Part shown: piece by piece, positions 10,382 through 20,790 of the stretch
How the letters are laid out: each line of letters opens with the position of its first letter
Position numbering within the stretch: the first letter of the stretch is position 1
NCBI GenBank assembly: GCA_036320915.1
Contig: JAXBDG010000010.1
Coordinates: 1,054,001-1,118,000, forward strand
DNA: 64,000 nt
Reading direction: 5' to 3'
DNA from: Linnemannia elongata
Taxonomy: Eukaryota > Mortierellomycota > Mortierellomycetes > Mortierellales > Mortierellaceae
Position numbers and translations under genes: made by a program
Notes under the pieces: model-generated
Told to the model about the DNA's origin: nothing
The model's database searches: none
Seen by the model: the letters and a program-made list of their open reading frames with translations, nothing else

Positions 10382-12631
10382 TTATTTGAAGGGAGAAAAT
10401 CGAGTGGCAACGCACTTGAATTCGATCCGGGGCCGAATGGTCCGAACCCACTTAATAATTGTGTGGTTATCGTCCAACTGACGATAAGGAAAATTCTGAA
10501 ACTCCAGGTACTCGAGCTCTGGCCAGCATTGCCACCGGTGTTTGGCCCGATGCAGGAACATGGCGCTAATATCCTGGAGATGGCCCAGACCTCTCATGTC
10601 CGCTCCTGACATCATATAGTCTGGACTGTCGTCGTCATCAACGTCCACGGTCGTAGTCGCCTCCTCGGCCGTAGTCGCAGAGGGCTTCGTTTTCTTGAAG
10701 AATGAGGGCTGCTCGTCAGCCTCCTCTGTGTCCGAGTCTGTCTCTGTATCGCTCTCCTTTCTCTTTTGCTCTCGATACCGACGATTGCGGGGCAAGGCTT
10801 CCTTGATTGTCGGCTTCAGATTCTTTTGACGACCCTTCAATGGTTGGTCCTGAGAGAGTAACGTCGACTGGAAGGGCGTCCGTGAATAAATGGTGTGGTC
10901 CTCGACAGTGATAAACCGCTCCAACAGTCTCTTCTTCTCAACCTTCCGTGCGGGGTCAAGATCCAGAGCCAGCCAGTCCAAATCATCCTTCTTCAAATTC
11001 TCCCTGCTCTCTGTGATCACCACCACTCGTCTCAACTTCTGCAACCTCGACAACAACGATACACCGCCTTCCAGGCTCAACAAAAGACCTGCGCTCGAGA
11101 TCATCAAATCCTGGAGTCGAGGACAGGTCTTGCTGATGTATCCGTAAATCATCCTCGAGCCCTCATAACTGTCGAAGTTCCTGTTGCCATCGGGTCCTGC
11201 TCCAAAACTCAAATGAAGCGTCTTGAGTTTGCCTGTCCTCCACACTCGAGTTCGCAGCTGCTCCTGATGCTGGCCTATAGAAGAATAAGATGACGATGAC
11301 GACGACTTATCGTCATCCCTCCTGCGACGATACCACCCATCCTCGCTTAAAATACTCTCGACATCTAACCAAGCAAGCGACACCTGTATCCCAGACGCCC
11401 GCAGGTGCTGCAGATGAATTGCCCCGCAAAGGTACTGGTGCAACGCCCTCCCGACAATCTCCTGGTTCAAATGTCCGGTAATCTCAAGACTTGTCATCCG
11501 ATCCGCAAAGGTACAAGTCCTGAATGTCTCCAGTGTCTGAGACGAGATGTCAAAGCTGGGCGTGACCCAATGTGTGAGGGCGGGGAACTTTTGCAAGACC
11601 TGAACCAGCTCTGTGCCCTTTATCTTGGAGGGCTTAGACATCGAAATGGAGAGTCGGGTGATCTGAGGGCTGACGGTCGCTATCCTCTCGATGTCTGCCA
11701 TGTTTGACCAAGTGACAAGATCCTGCTTCCTGAGCGGTGCCGATGGTGATGACGACGAGGGCGGTGGAGAGTGATGGATATACGCCTGGGGTACAGGAGT
11801 AGATGTCGTCGCCGTTGATGCCCCGCTTTTGAGTTTCGTCAGCGCCAGATCCGTCAGAGCCGGAGTAACACGCAAAAGCCGCAACAAGCACTCGGTTTCA
11901 ATCCCGATTCCTTCCAAAGTCAATGAACGAAGCGGTATGCGATCCGGTAAAGAAGGCGGTGGTGAATGATCCGAATCACTCGTATCCGCAAGTCGATAGT
12001 ACGAAGGAATGGCCTGGCTGATCGTGAGGTGGAAGAGTTTCGGACAAAGAAGCAGGATCCTGTCCAAAGGAAAGAACTCGGCAAAGTGCATCTGTTTGAG
12101 CAGAAGGTTGGTCAACTGGAATCCGGTGGTGGTGAGCAGAGGCAGGAGGTCGTTGTGGTAGTCCATGTAGTAAAGGATCTGAACGTCAATGACACGTAAC
12201 TCGTTTTGTTGTGCAAGATGCTCGAGCTGCGTCATGAACGCCTGGTGATGAAGAGGTCCAAGTCGAGGGGGTCCCAATACGCCCCAATATGGGTCGGTGA
12301 CAGGAGGTTTAATGACAAGAACACTCGCGCCTCGGATACTGTCGATCGCCTTTTGGTCAAACTTGTTCCTGTCCTTGTTGAGTGGGTCCAGTTGGGCTTG
12401 GTTGGCTGGGTCGAGGGTAATCGTTGCAGGTCGGACCAAGAGAGGGAGGGCGACTTTGTGCCAGAGACGACAGACGAGGGAGGCTGTGAGACGGAGGGAT
12501 CGTTGGTTCAGGAACGAGAGGATGTGCTCGACCAATTCTGGGACTTGGGTGACTTTGGCATAGTTGTGGTCGAAGACCTTGGGTGCCCGTTCCTTTTTCT
12601 TCTTCTTGGCCTTTTGCGCTGGCTGTGACAT
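10382..12631 (-). CDS. F-box protein with leucine-rich-type C-terminal region
   Basis: Single exon, 749 residues. A Lys-rich start (AKKKKKERAPK) is followed by an F-box at about residues 30-75 (VPELVEHILSFL ... ASLVCRLWHKVALPLL). F-box proteins bind Skp1 and select substrates for SCF ubiquitin ligases. The rest has irregular Leu-rich segments (LRSLTLEGIGI, LTDLALTKL, LKTLHLSFGAG, LQDLMISSAGLL) as in the large F-box/LRR sets of Mortierellales, but no clean LRR period. Near residues 630-690 is an acidic, Ser/Thr-rich insert (ESDTETDSDTEEADEQ) that may be phosphorylated or disordered. The upstream region is duplicated at 14841-15759. Substrate unknown. Confidence 0.82.
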   Translation of the reverse strand: MSQPAQKAKKKKKERAPKVFDHNYAKVTQVPELVEHILSFLNQRSLRLTASLVCRLWHKVALPLLVRPATITLDPANQAQLDPLNKDRNKFDQKAIDSIRGASVLVIKPPVTDPYWGVLGPPRLGPLHHQAFMTQLEHLAQQNELRVIDVQILYYMDYHNDLLPLLTTTGFQLTNLLLKQMHFAEFFPLDRILLLCPKLFHLTISQAIPSYYRLADTSDSDHSPPPSLPDRIPLRSLTLEGIGIETECLLRLLRVTPALTDLALTKLKSGASTATTSTPVPQAYIHHSPPPSSSSPSAPLRKQDLVTWSNMADIERIATVSPQITRLSISMSKPSKIKGTELVQVLQKFPALTHWVTPSFDISSQTLETFRTCTFADRMTSLEITGHLNQEIVGRALHQYLCGAIHLQHLRASGIQVSLAWLDVESILSEDGWYRRRRDDDKSSSSSSYSSIGQHQEQLRTRVWRTGKLKTLHLSFGAGPDGNRNFDSYEGSRMIYGYISKTCPRLQDLMISSAGLLLSLEGGVSLLSRLQKLRRVVVITESRENLKKDDLDWLALDLDPARKVEKKRLLERFITVEDHTIYSRTPFQSTLLSQDQPLKGRQKNLKPTIKEALPRNRRYREQKRKESDTETDSDTEEADEQPSFFKKTKPSATTAEEATTTVDVDDDDSPDYMMSGADMRGLGHLQDISAMFLHRAKHRWQCWPELEYLEFQNFPYRQLDDNHTIIKWVRTIRPRIEFKCVATRFSPFK

Positions 12632-12721
12632 TCCGGAAGATGTTGATGATTAAGGAAGGAAGAAAGGAAGGAATGAAGGACAAAGAGGAAAATAAGGCTG
12701 ATGTGAGAAGAAGGAGACAAG

Positions 12722-12987
12722 AGGGGATGAACTGAGATGACAAGGAGGAGGAATGAGGAAATGTGATGGGTGATCGGAGTTGATAAAAAAGGAAGGGGCG
12801 CTGTGGTAGTTGGAGACAAAAAAAGGGTTTTTCACTTAACTGCGGAACTCTCACTCGGGGTAGGCTCACTCCACTCAGGTACAATCAATTGGTTTATTCT
12901 TGTGAACCATGCATCGGATTACATAAAACTCCTCCCAATGGCCTTGTTCAGAAGCAAAAAAAAAAAAAAAAAAATCGGACCGGAGAG
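12722..12987. repeat. Copy A of a duplicated F-box upstream region
   Basis: Bases 12722-12924 resemble 14841-15052 over their full length, with shared blocks such as ATGAACTGAGATGA, GATGGGTGATC, TCACTCCACTCAG and TTTATTCTTGTGAACC. Bases 12940-12987 (CCTTGTTCAGAAGC, an A run, then GACCGGAGAG) match 15707-15759. In copy A the two halves are contiguous and lie immediately upstream of the intact F-box gene. In copy B they are split by about 650 bases. Confidence 0.7.
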
Positions 12988-13184
12988 GTAAGGGATATCA
13001 CTTTTTAATGTGTTAGGATCGGTTGAGCCTTCATAGCCTCCTTCCAGATATGAGGCTGTCTGTTCATCTCGGCCAACCTTGCTGAGTAGCTATTAACCGA
13101 ATAACATTGTTAAGTTAATTAGAATGCGAATAGTCTAAACGACTTCAAGGACATGTTTCGCAAGCTGTGTTAAACACAGAATAC

Positions 13185-14820
13185 TTACTTTGACCGATAT
13201 GGTTTGGACAGCCGTTCTTGGCGAGCCAGCTCATCCCTTAATGTCTCAATCCCAAATCGTCCTTTGCAGCCTTGAAAACCTTCCGAGGTTTGAAATGCGC
13301 TCATGTATGCTTTTCCGATGTTAAGAGAGCCCTCGATCACAATACGGTTTTTCATACTATACGCGTCACTATTAAACACCCTATCGATATGCCTGCCGTC
13401 TCGGCCGAAAGGCAGCCCCGTTACCATTGATACCGAACCGCACTCCAACAAATACCGGTACTCATACTTGGTCATATCCAGTCTTCCATATGAGATCGCC
13501 ATTGATGAGAAAGTTGTCCATGCAACATTGAGCTCTGATGTCCAGCCTCCTCGATTACACTCCTTTGTATGCGATCCTCATAAGGTAAGGAACTCGATGG
13601 TCGAAGATTAGGCGGTCGAATGACATCTTGGTCTTTGCACAAGAATGACGGGCTAAGCTCAGTTCCTGATCGATATAAAAGCATCTTGGGATTGATGTTG
13701 GCTACAGCAGCCGAAGCTACAGCTTCTCCCGCTCGGTGTAGTGGGCTGATCCGTACTCAACAGTGACAATAAATGCTATTAAGAGATGAGAGATGGATAT
13801 AAGTGTTGGACCTGACTTTCGAAATCATTCATCCGTAGCCCTTTGGTGCATATTACTCACCTCCGTCATACCCTTTCAAGCGCTCAACGGGAGGTATATC
13901 CGATCGATTGTTGTGATGGTAAGAGTATGCATGGCGGTCTCGGTCGTACGCCCGATGGAACCAACGCATACATTCTCCAACCTCACAGGGGACCTTGAAA
14001 TGGGTCGCGTCATGCCGCACACGATCTTGGAGGGTTGAGAACATCATATTGCAGTCCTTCCACGTTCACAGATATGTATCGTGCTTTGAACTCAAATGAA
14101 GTTCAAAGGACAGGCGGCTGGTGAATGTCTTGGGTCTGTGTCCTTCACGGTTGCATGTCCAAGTCGGCCGGCTTGATTCGTGCTGAAGAAGGTGGGCTCG
14201 CATCCAATCTATCCTTGCCGTTCTCATTTCGAATGTGTGTAGGCAGTCGCCTGGTGGTCATTGACCTATGGTTAATAGTTGAATAAAAGGTGTGAGTAAT
14301 GCTTAAAGCGGAAGAAATGATTACATTGTATAACATTGCTTCTTGTATTGTCTCTGATACATACCGTTTATAATGGGCTCGTAACCGTCACCTGGTGAAG
14401 GGGCTTTCCATACGGCGCCATGAAATCAACTTCTTGTGGCGGTGCGCCTACTGGACTTTTTATACACAGAGGGGCGAGTTGTTGCCTACAACGATAGTAT
14501 TGCGGGCTCTGTAGATGGATGTCAAGGCCCTGCACGGTCGAGAGCATGGCACTCCAATTACGCTTCGGCACTTTGTACAAGACTCTACAGTTACAAAAGC
14601 TTGTAAGGATTAGTTGACAGAATAAGAAAGCAGTGCTCCATGACTGTAATAAAACAAACTTCAAAAGCTTACCATCTACTTCCTCCCATGCTAATGACAT
14701 TTGGATCATGTGCCAGGGATCGCATGAGGGGAAATGACCTTGGTGCTGCGACCAGATTTGCTCTCTTCGCCCGTGTCCAGCATTTCTGCAGACTTGCTTG
14801 CCGTGCTGGTTTGTCCACAA
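13185..14820 (-). pseudogene. Degenerate C2H2 zinc-finger gene, with unknown C-terminal domain
   Basis: On the minus strand, one frame from about 14260 to 13853 reads as tandem C2H2 fingers of the spacing C-x4-C-x12-H-x3/4-H. Finger 3 (CEVGEC ... H-AYSY-H) is intact. Finger 2 has its second Cys and both His (CNMMF ... H-DAT-H), but the codon at the first Cys is TGA (14066-14068). Finger 1 (TWTCNREGH) has His in place of the second Cys. Upstream, 14368-14820 carries an open segment beginning MWTNQHGKQVC, with a clean GTAAGC..CTGTAG intron near 14597-14677. Downstream, two frames near 13780-13575 and 13575-13185 (CNRGGWTSELNVAWTTF onward, ending at 13185) give a coding-looking domain that I do not recognise, joined by a frameshift. 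The stop, frameshift and lost ligands mark a decaying gene. A real gene with unusual splicing is less likely. Confidence 0.6.
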
Positions 14821-14840
14821 GACGCCGTTACAGATGCAGA

Positions 14841-15759
14841 AGGGAATGAACTGAGATGAAGAGGACGAGTAATTAGGAAAGGCGATGGGTGATCAGAGTA
14901 GATAAAGAAGAAGGAAGAGGCGTTATGGCTGTTGAAGACAAAAAGTGTCGAGAACACTTGGTCACTCCACTCAGTGTACGATCAAAAAAGGCACGAGACT
15001 GATCAAATGGATCAATTGAGTTTATTCTTGTGAACCCTGCATCAGACTGCATGACTGGAGGTCATGGAGGAGGATATCTTCCTCTTCTTAACAGTCAGAC
15101 AGACAGACAAGCAAAGTGATGGAACGTGATTGATAGAATTTTCGGCTGTTATTGTGTCATTTTTGCATAGGCACCTATTGCTCAATTCTCTGTATTGATC
15201 CAATTGACAATAGCCTCCGTCCTTTCTTAAATGGTTAATTCTGCTCTTGACTCTGCTTCTGATTCTAGATTTACATATTCGATTTTGATTGACTGTACGT
15301 TTTTTTTTGCTGATTGTGAGTCGACACGAAAAGCAACTTTTTTCTGGTCTTGGAAATAATTCTGCTGAGTTCATGTCACCACCCCTCCCCCTCCCCTTCC
15401 TTTGTTTTCTCACCCCCATACCCTCACTGCTCCTGCCCCTAATACGACCAACAACACCCTCTCACTCAAAGTGCTATCCTTACACTCCATGGTTATAAAA
15501 TTCAAGGAAATTAGCCCATCCCAGCCGTGCAGGCAAACGAAATCAACTCCAAGCCCAGAAAAAAGTTGCTTTTCGTGTCGACTCACAATCAGCAAAAAGC
15601 GTACAGTCAATCAAAATCGAATATGTAAATCTAGAATCAGAAGCAGAGTCAAGAGCAGAATCAACCATGTAAGAAAGTACGGAGGTCAATGTAGACCCAC
15701 CCCCACGACCTTGTTCAGAAGCAAAAAAAAGAAAAAAAAAGTCAGACCAGAGGATATCA
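14841..15759. repeat. Copy B of the F-box upstream region, interrupted by an insertion
   Basis: The left part (14841-15052) matches 12722-12924 and the right part (15707-15759) matches 12940-12987 in the same orientation. Between them lie about 650 bases absent from copy A, holding the inverted repeat 15214-15685. Copy B lies directly upstream of the zinc-finger relic, in the same relation that copy A has to the F-box gene. Confidence 0.65.
15214..15685. repeat. Near-perfect inverted repeat, arms about 140 bases, spacer 195 bases
   Basis: The left arm 15214-15353 is the reverse complement of the right arm 15549-15685, with about four substitutions and one T-run length change. Shared blocks include TTCTGCTCTTGACTCTGCTT and GTGAGTCGACACGAAAAGCA. 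The spacer is CT-rich on the plus strand and has no convincing open frame. The element sits inside the insertion of copy B. It could be a foldback or MITE-like element, or a recent local inverted duplication. No clear target-site duplication was found by eye. Confidence 0.75.
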
Positions 15760-15852
15760 TAAATAATGTACAATTTATTTTTTTGTTCTATTGTTTTTAT
15801 TTCGTTTAAAGTGTAAAGGGGATGAGGAAAGGTATCGAAGCCATGATCGCAT

Positions 15853-18800
15853 TTAACGACGATCAAAGCGGACAAAGCGGATAGCAACGAGGACCATGAA
15901 GATGTTGAAGCAGATGTAAAGGCAAAGAATACCCAAGTTTCTCCAACGGTTATCAAAGTCCATGCTCAAGGGTTCGTAAAAGTCCTGGCCAAACTTGTAT
16001 TGGCAGTACTGGCAAAAGTCGGTCGCGTTGAGGTTGTTGATGTAACCGGTAGCCTTCTCCATGAAAGCCGAGGCATACTGGCCACAGGTTTGGCCGGCAG
16101 GGGGGTAGAAGATCGAGAACTCGTCGTCCTTGCAGAAAACGGGGACGTTGTGCAATTGGACGGTGGTGATGGCCTCGACGACGTAGTGGTAGGGGTCGAG
16201 CCAGTACATCCACGAAGACCAGAACTTAGGCATCAATTCCTTCGAGATCATAACACCGCAGAAGAGGTTGAGGGTCGAGAAAATGAAGGGGTTCATCAAG
16301 GCGGCGACTTGGGGCGAAGGGGTCAAGGCAGCGATAAGCTGGGCAAGGGAGACGGCGAACATGCAGAAGAGGGCGACCATCAACCAGGTGAAGAAGGTCA
16401 AGACCGACTCCGAGACAAAGCCGACGGTCCAGTAGAAGATGACAAAGAAAACAGAGGCCGAGAGGACGATATAAGGAATTTCGATGAGGATGATCGAAAT
16501 GGCAAAGGGCTTCCAACCGTAGTACTTGCCAGCAGACTCGCGGTAATACCATTGACGCTGAAGCATGAATTGAGGTTGAACCATGTTCACAAGCAAGGCG
16601 CCGAGCACTAAGTGGGTTTTTAGGGGGTTCCAGGGGTTTTTAGGGTTAGTTGAGGCTTCTTATGTTTTTTTTTTTTTTTTTTAGCAAATGAAAAACGCGT
16701 AGAAAAGCATAGATTTTTCCAGGAGTTACAACTTACCCATGATTTGGAAGACGACAAACACACGTGACTGCAAATCGACAGTGGATGAACCAAGCTTATA
16801 GAACGAGAAGCCGTTGAGGAGAGCAAAGATGACCATGAGGAAAATACGACCAAAGTTGTACTGGGGGAGACGCCAGTAAGACACGGCCATGCGGTGGAAG
16901 ACATACTTGAGCTGAGTCATCGTGTTGGTGGCGTATTCGAGATCCTCGTTGGCAGAGGGTGTGGCAACACTTCCGGCAGGGCGACGGGTGGCCTTGATGT
17001 CCTTGAGCAATTGCTCCTTCTCGGGCGACTTGTTCCAGATCGAGGGCCAGTCAAGGTTGGAATGGCGGGCGTTAACGACATCGAGAATGTACTCGGCAGG
17101 GTTGGCATCGGAGGCGCAGGTGGGTGCACCGTTCTTCTGGAAGTAGTTGATCAAGTCCACAGAGTCGTGACCGAGCTCACCAAAGAAGACAGTGTGTCCA
17201 CCCTTGGCAAGGAGCAAGAGATCGTCAAAGAAGGCAAACAATTGGGACGAGGGCTGATGGATGGTGCAGAGAATGGCCTGGCCCTGATCGGTCAACTTGC
17301 GCATGAAGCGCATGATGTTGTACGAGGCCTGGGCATCCAAACCAGAGGTAGGCTCGTCCAGGAAGAGCAATTTGGGCTTGGCAACAAGTTCGACTCCGAT
17401 GGTAAGGCGCTTGCGCTCCTCGACCGAGATACCAAGACCAGACTCGGTGGTACCAATCAAAGCATCGGCAATATCCTGCATCTCGAGAATGTTGATAATT
17501 TCCTCGACATAGGCATCCTTCTCGGCCTCAGAGACATGGGCGGGCTGGCGGAGGCGGGCAGAGAACTGGAGGGACTCGCGGACAGTGCACTCGGGAACGT
17601 GGACATCCAACTGCTCGCAGTATCCGGTGGTGCGCTGGAAGTCGCGACGAAGAGGCTCACCATCGACCTCGATCTGACCAGTGATGGTACCAATGTTCTT
17701 GCGCTGGGCGAGGACATCCAAGAGAGTGGTCTTTCCAGCACCGGACGAACCCATCAAGGCAGTCATGGTACCGGGCTTGACGAGACCGGCAATTCCGTTC
17801 AACAGCTGCTTCTTTCCCGAAGCATCAGCCTTGTAAGGGACAACATAGTCGAGGTTTTCCCAGGCAAAGACGGATCCCTTGGCCATCTCGAGCTCGATAC
17901 CAGAGTTGTTCTTGGCGGGGCCATCGGCAGTGACAGTCGAGATCGAGGCAGCAGGGCGAGACTCTTCATCTTCGGTGTTCTTTCCAACAATGACGGATCC
18001 CTTCTTGAAGACGTTGGTAGAGAAACCACCCTTGCCAAACTCAATGTTTTCGAGGGCGTAGCAGGTGATGCCGACAAAGAGGAGCCAGAAGAGGACAATA
18101 GCCAAGATGTCATACCAGAGCTCATCAGTGTTGTAGCGGTAGGCGGCATAGAGGTAATGGGAACCATCGACAGAGGTCTCACCGGGAATGGCACCAGCAA
18201 GGCCACAGACTTGGTGCTCGACCTGGGTGTATGAGGGACCGTGGGGGATCATACCGAATCCGCTGCAGTCGAAGCTGAGTCCTCTCATTTCGTTGGAGAT
18301 CAAGGCCTTGAAAGCATAGGCGAGGGGGTTGATCCAGAAGATCCAAATGAACCACGGGTGCATGGCTTGGTAAGGAATCATGTAACCAGAGTACAAGATC
18401 AAGGCCAAGAGGATAAGACCAGAGTTGCGAGAGGCGGCATCGAATGTGGCACTAACAGCAGCCCACTAAAAAGAGAGAGGAAAAACGACGAGAACAAAGG
18501 GGTCAGATCAATTTTCTTTTTGTAAATGAGCAATTGACATACACAACAAAATAGAGAGAATACTCACCATGCGGAAGAAGGCGGTCATGCAGAGAGCGGT
18601 CAGGAACAGGATGAGACAGAAGAGGAACCACTTTCCAGCCTCGAGCTGCAAGCCAGCCATAAAGTAGAGGACTACAGCAAAGAGAACAATCTGGGCAATG
18701 ATCAAAGGGATATCGACACAGATCTGGGCAATGGCAAAGGCAGAGGGACGGTACATGGCAAAGTTCTTGTGCTTGTACAGGATGGGACGACCCTGCATAG

Positions 18801-20790
18801 CCATGGGCAACTCAGCCTGGGAGATCAAAGCGTTGAACAGAAGAGCAAAGAACAAAACACCTCCACGGGTGAAGGTACCAGTGGCATCGGCCTTCAGCTT
18901 GAAGAAGACGGATCCGACAATGATGGCCTTGATGACGTTAGAGGCGTAACGAGAGATGACCGAGGTCATGTCACCACGGGTAAGTTGGACCTGGCGTACA
19001 GTCAAAGCCTTGACTTGGCCGACAAAGGAGATGGTATAGGGGTTCTTGACCGAGACGTGCTTCTGCTTGAACTGCTTGGCAGCCTCCTTGAAGTCGGCGA
19101 CAGGGTTCTGCTCGCTGACAGATGCCTGGTACTCGAGGCGCTGCTTCTCGACATCGGTATAGAAGGCCGACGACTTGAAGGCATCCTCGAACTGCTTGGG
19201 GGTCTGGGGAATGCGACCCTCGAAACCAGCGCGGGCCTTGCGCTCGTGGGAGTCAGTGACGGCAGTCAAGAAGTCGGCGGTGGTCTGACGAGTAGGGCAC
19301 TCAAAGCCAAGGTCGATAAAGTACTGGCGGGCTTGGTTGGCTGGGCCAAAGTAGATGCAACGACCCTCGTAGAGAAGCAAGGTCTTGTCAAAGAGATCGT
19401 AAATATTCTCAGACTAAACGATGACATAAAGAAAGGCATTGAGTTAGTTGCTGTTGTTGCTTGACCAAGCCTCGCATTGACCCATACAAGAACAAAAGGG
19501 AAACAAATACTTACAGCCTGGTAGATGGAGACCATGGTGGCCTTGGACATCAAGTTGGTCATGACACGGAGGGACTTGACATAGTCGAGAGCCGAGGAGG
19601 CATCGAGACCACGGGTGGAGCCATCCCACATGTTGATGGAGGAGCGGGTGGCCATCTGCTCGGCAATCGAGAGACGCTTGCGCTCTCCTCCGGAGACACC
19701 GCGGATGAAGGCGTTACCGACGACGGTCTCGACCTGCTTGGTCAAGCCGTACATCTTGGTAAGGACGTCCAGGAACTCGTCAACGAACTGCTTCTTGTGG
19801 GTCTGCTCGGGAAGACGTTTGCCGGGGGTCTTGGTCTTCAAAGCGGTGGTCAAAGTCTGACGAACAGTCAAGGTAGGGTAATGGAAATCATCTGTGTGAG
19901 AGGAAAGAGATGACGAGAAGAAATGTTAATTTCGATGGCTCAGTTCACAAACAAAGGCGCACAGACAGACGACAGGCAAAAAGATGAAAGGGCAAGCGTG
20001 TTAGGTTACCTTCTTGGTTGTACAACACTTCACCGCGGTGGTGGACACGGATCTCCTCGGCAGAGAAGGGACCATAGGTCACCTCACCTTCAACACCCTT
20101 GTAGTTCTTGCGATCGTTAGCGAGGACACGCAAGAGGGTCGAGCATCCAGCACCGGGACGACCAAGAACCAAGATCATCTCGCCGTCCTTGCAGAAACCG
20201 TTCATGGGGTGAAGAATGGTGCGGGTGACGACCTTGGGAGCAGCCTCGGACTTGGAGAACGCCTTTTTGGCCCAGAAGTAAGGGTTGATGAGGTTGGAGA
20301 GACCGATGAAAGGATCACCGAAGTCCTTGATGTACTGGGCTCCGACACCCTCACCGGTGACCTCGAGGTTCTCCCAGGCAACACCGAGGTTGCGACGCTT
20401 AATACCAGCGTCCTCAGCACGGGGGATGATGTCCTTGAGGTAGTTGGTCAGATCGAAATCCATGCCGTCATTGGCAGTCTTTTCACCGGTCTGGGTGCGG
20501 TAGAGGGACGAACGACGGGTGAGCTGGCGCTCAAGCTTCTTGAAGTCCTTCTCGGCGCCGACGACGTTGACACGGGAGGGGCCTTCACCCCAGCGACCGC
20601 TGACGGCATCCTCGTAGGTACCAGTCTCGGAGTGTGTGTCCTCCTCATCATCGTCGTCGTCGATCTCGGCCTTTTCGTTGAAGGCGATGACGGTGTCGTG
20701 TGGTTGTTGGTAAGTGGATGCGTTGCGCAAGATACCTGTGGGTCGCTTGGCTTCTGGTGCACCCGAAGTGTGTTCACTTGGGTTCGACAT
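15853..20790 (-). CDS. PDR-type (ABCG) full-size ABC transporter
   Basis: Five exons: 20010-20790, 19515-19891, 18568-19413, 16737-18465 and 15853-16607, giving 1495 residues, the usual length. Order is NBD1-TMD1-NBD2-TMD2, as in pleiotropic drug resistance pumps of the fungal plasma membrane. NBD1 has the PDR form of Walker A with Cys instead of Lys (GRPGAGCST, 210-218), signature VSGGERKRL (326-334) and Walker B MWDGSTRGLD. NBD2 has a canonical Walker A (GSSGAGKTT, 907-915), a degenerate signature (GISVEERKRL) and LLFLDEPTSGLD. This asymmetry is normal for the family: one hydrolytic site is competent and one degenerate. The N-terminus has an Asp run (EIDDDDDEED). All splice junctions keep frame with GT..AG. 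Substrates cannot be read from the sequence: drugs, lipids or steroids are typical. Confidence 0.95.

Noticed and set aside
14066..14068. TGA as a sense codon for Cys
   Set aside because: All intact genes in the window use Cys codons TGC/TGT, and TGA ends several of them (for example IMP3-neighbour NF-YA, CorA-like, LPMO). One occurrence in a decayed gene is a mutation.
16894..18234. 446-residue plus-strand frame opposite the ABC transporter
   Set aside because: Shadow of the real minus-strand exon, which has complete Walker and signature motifs.
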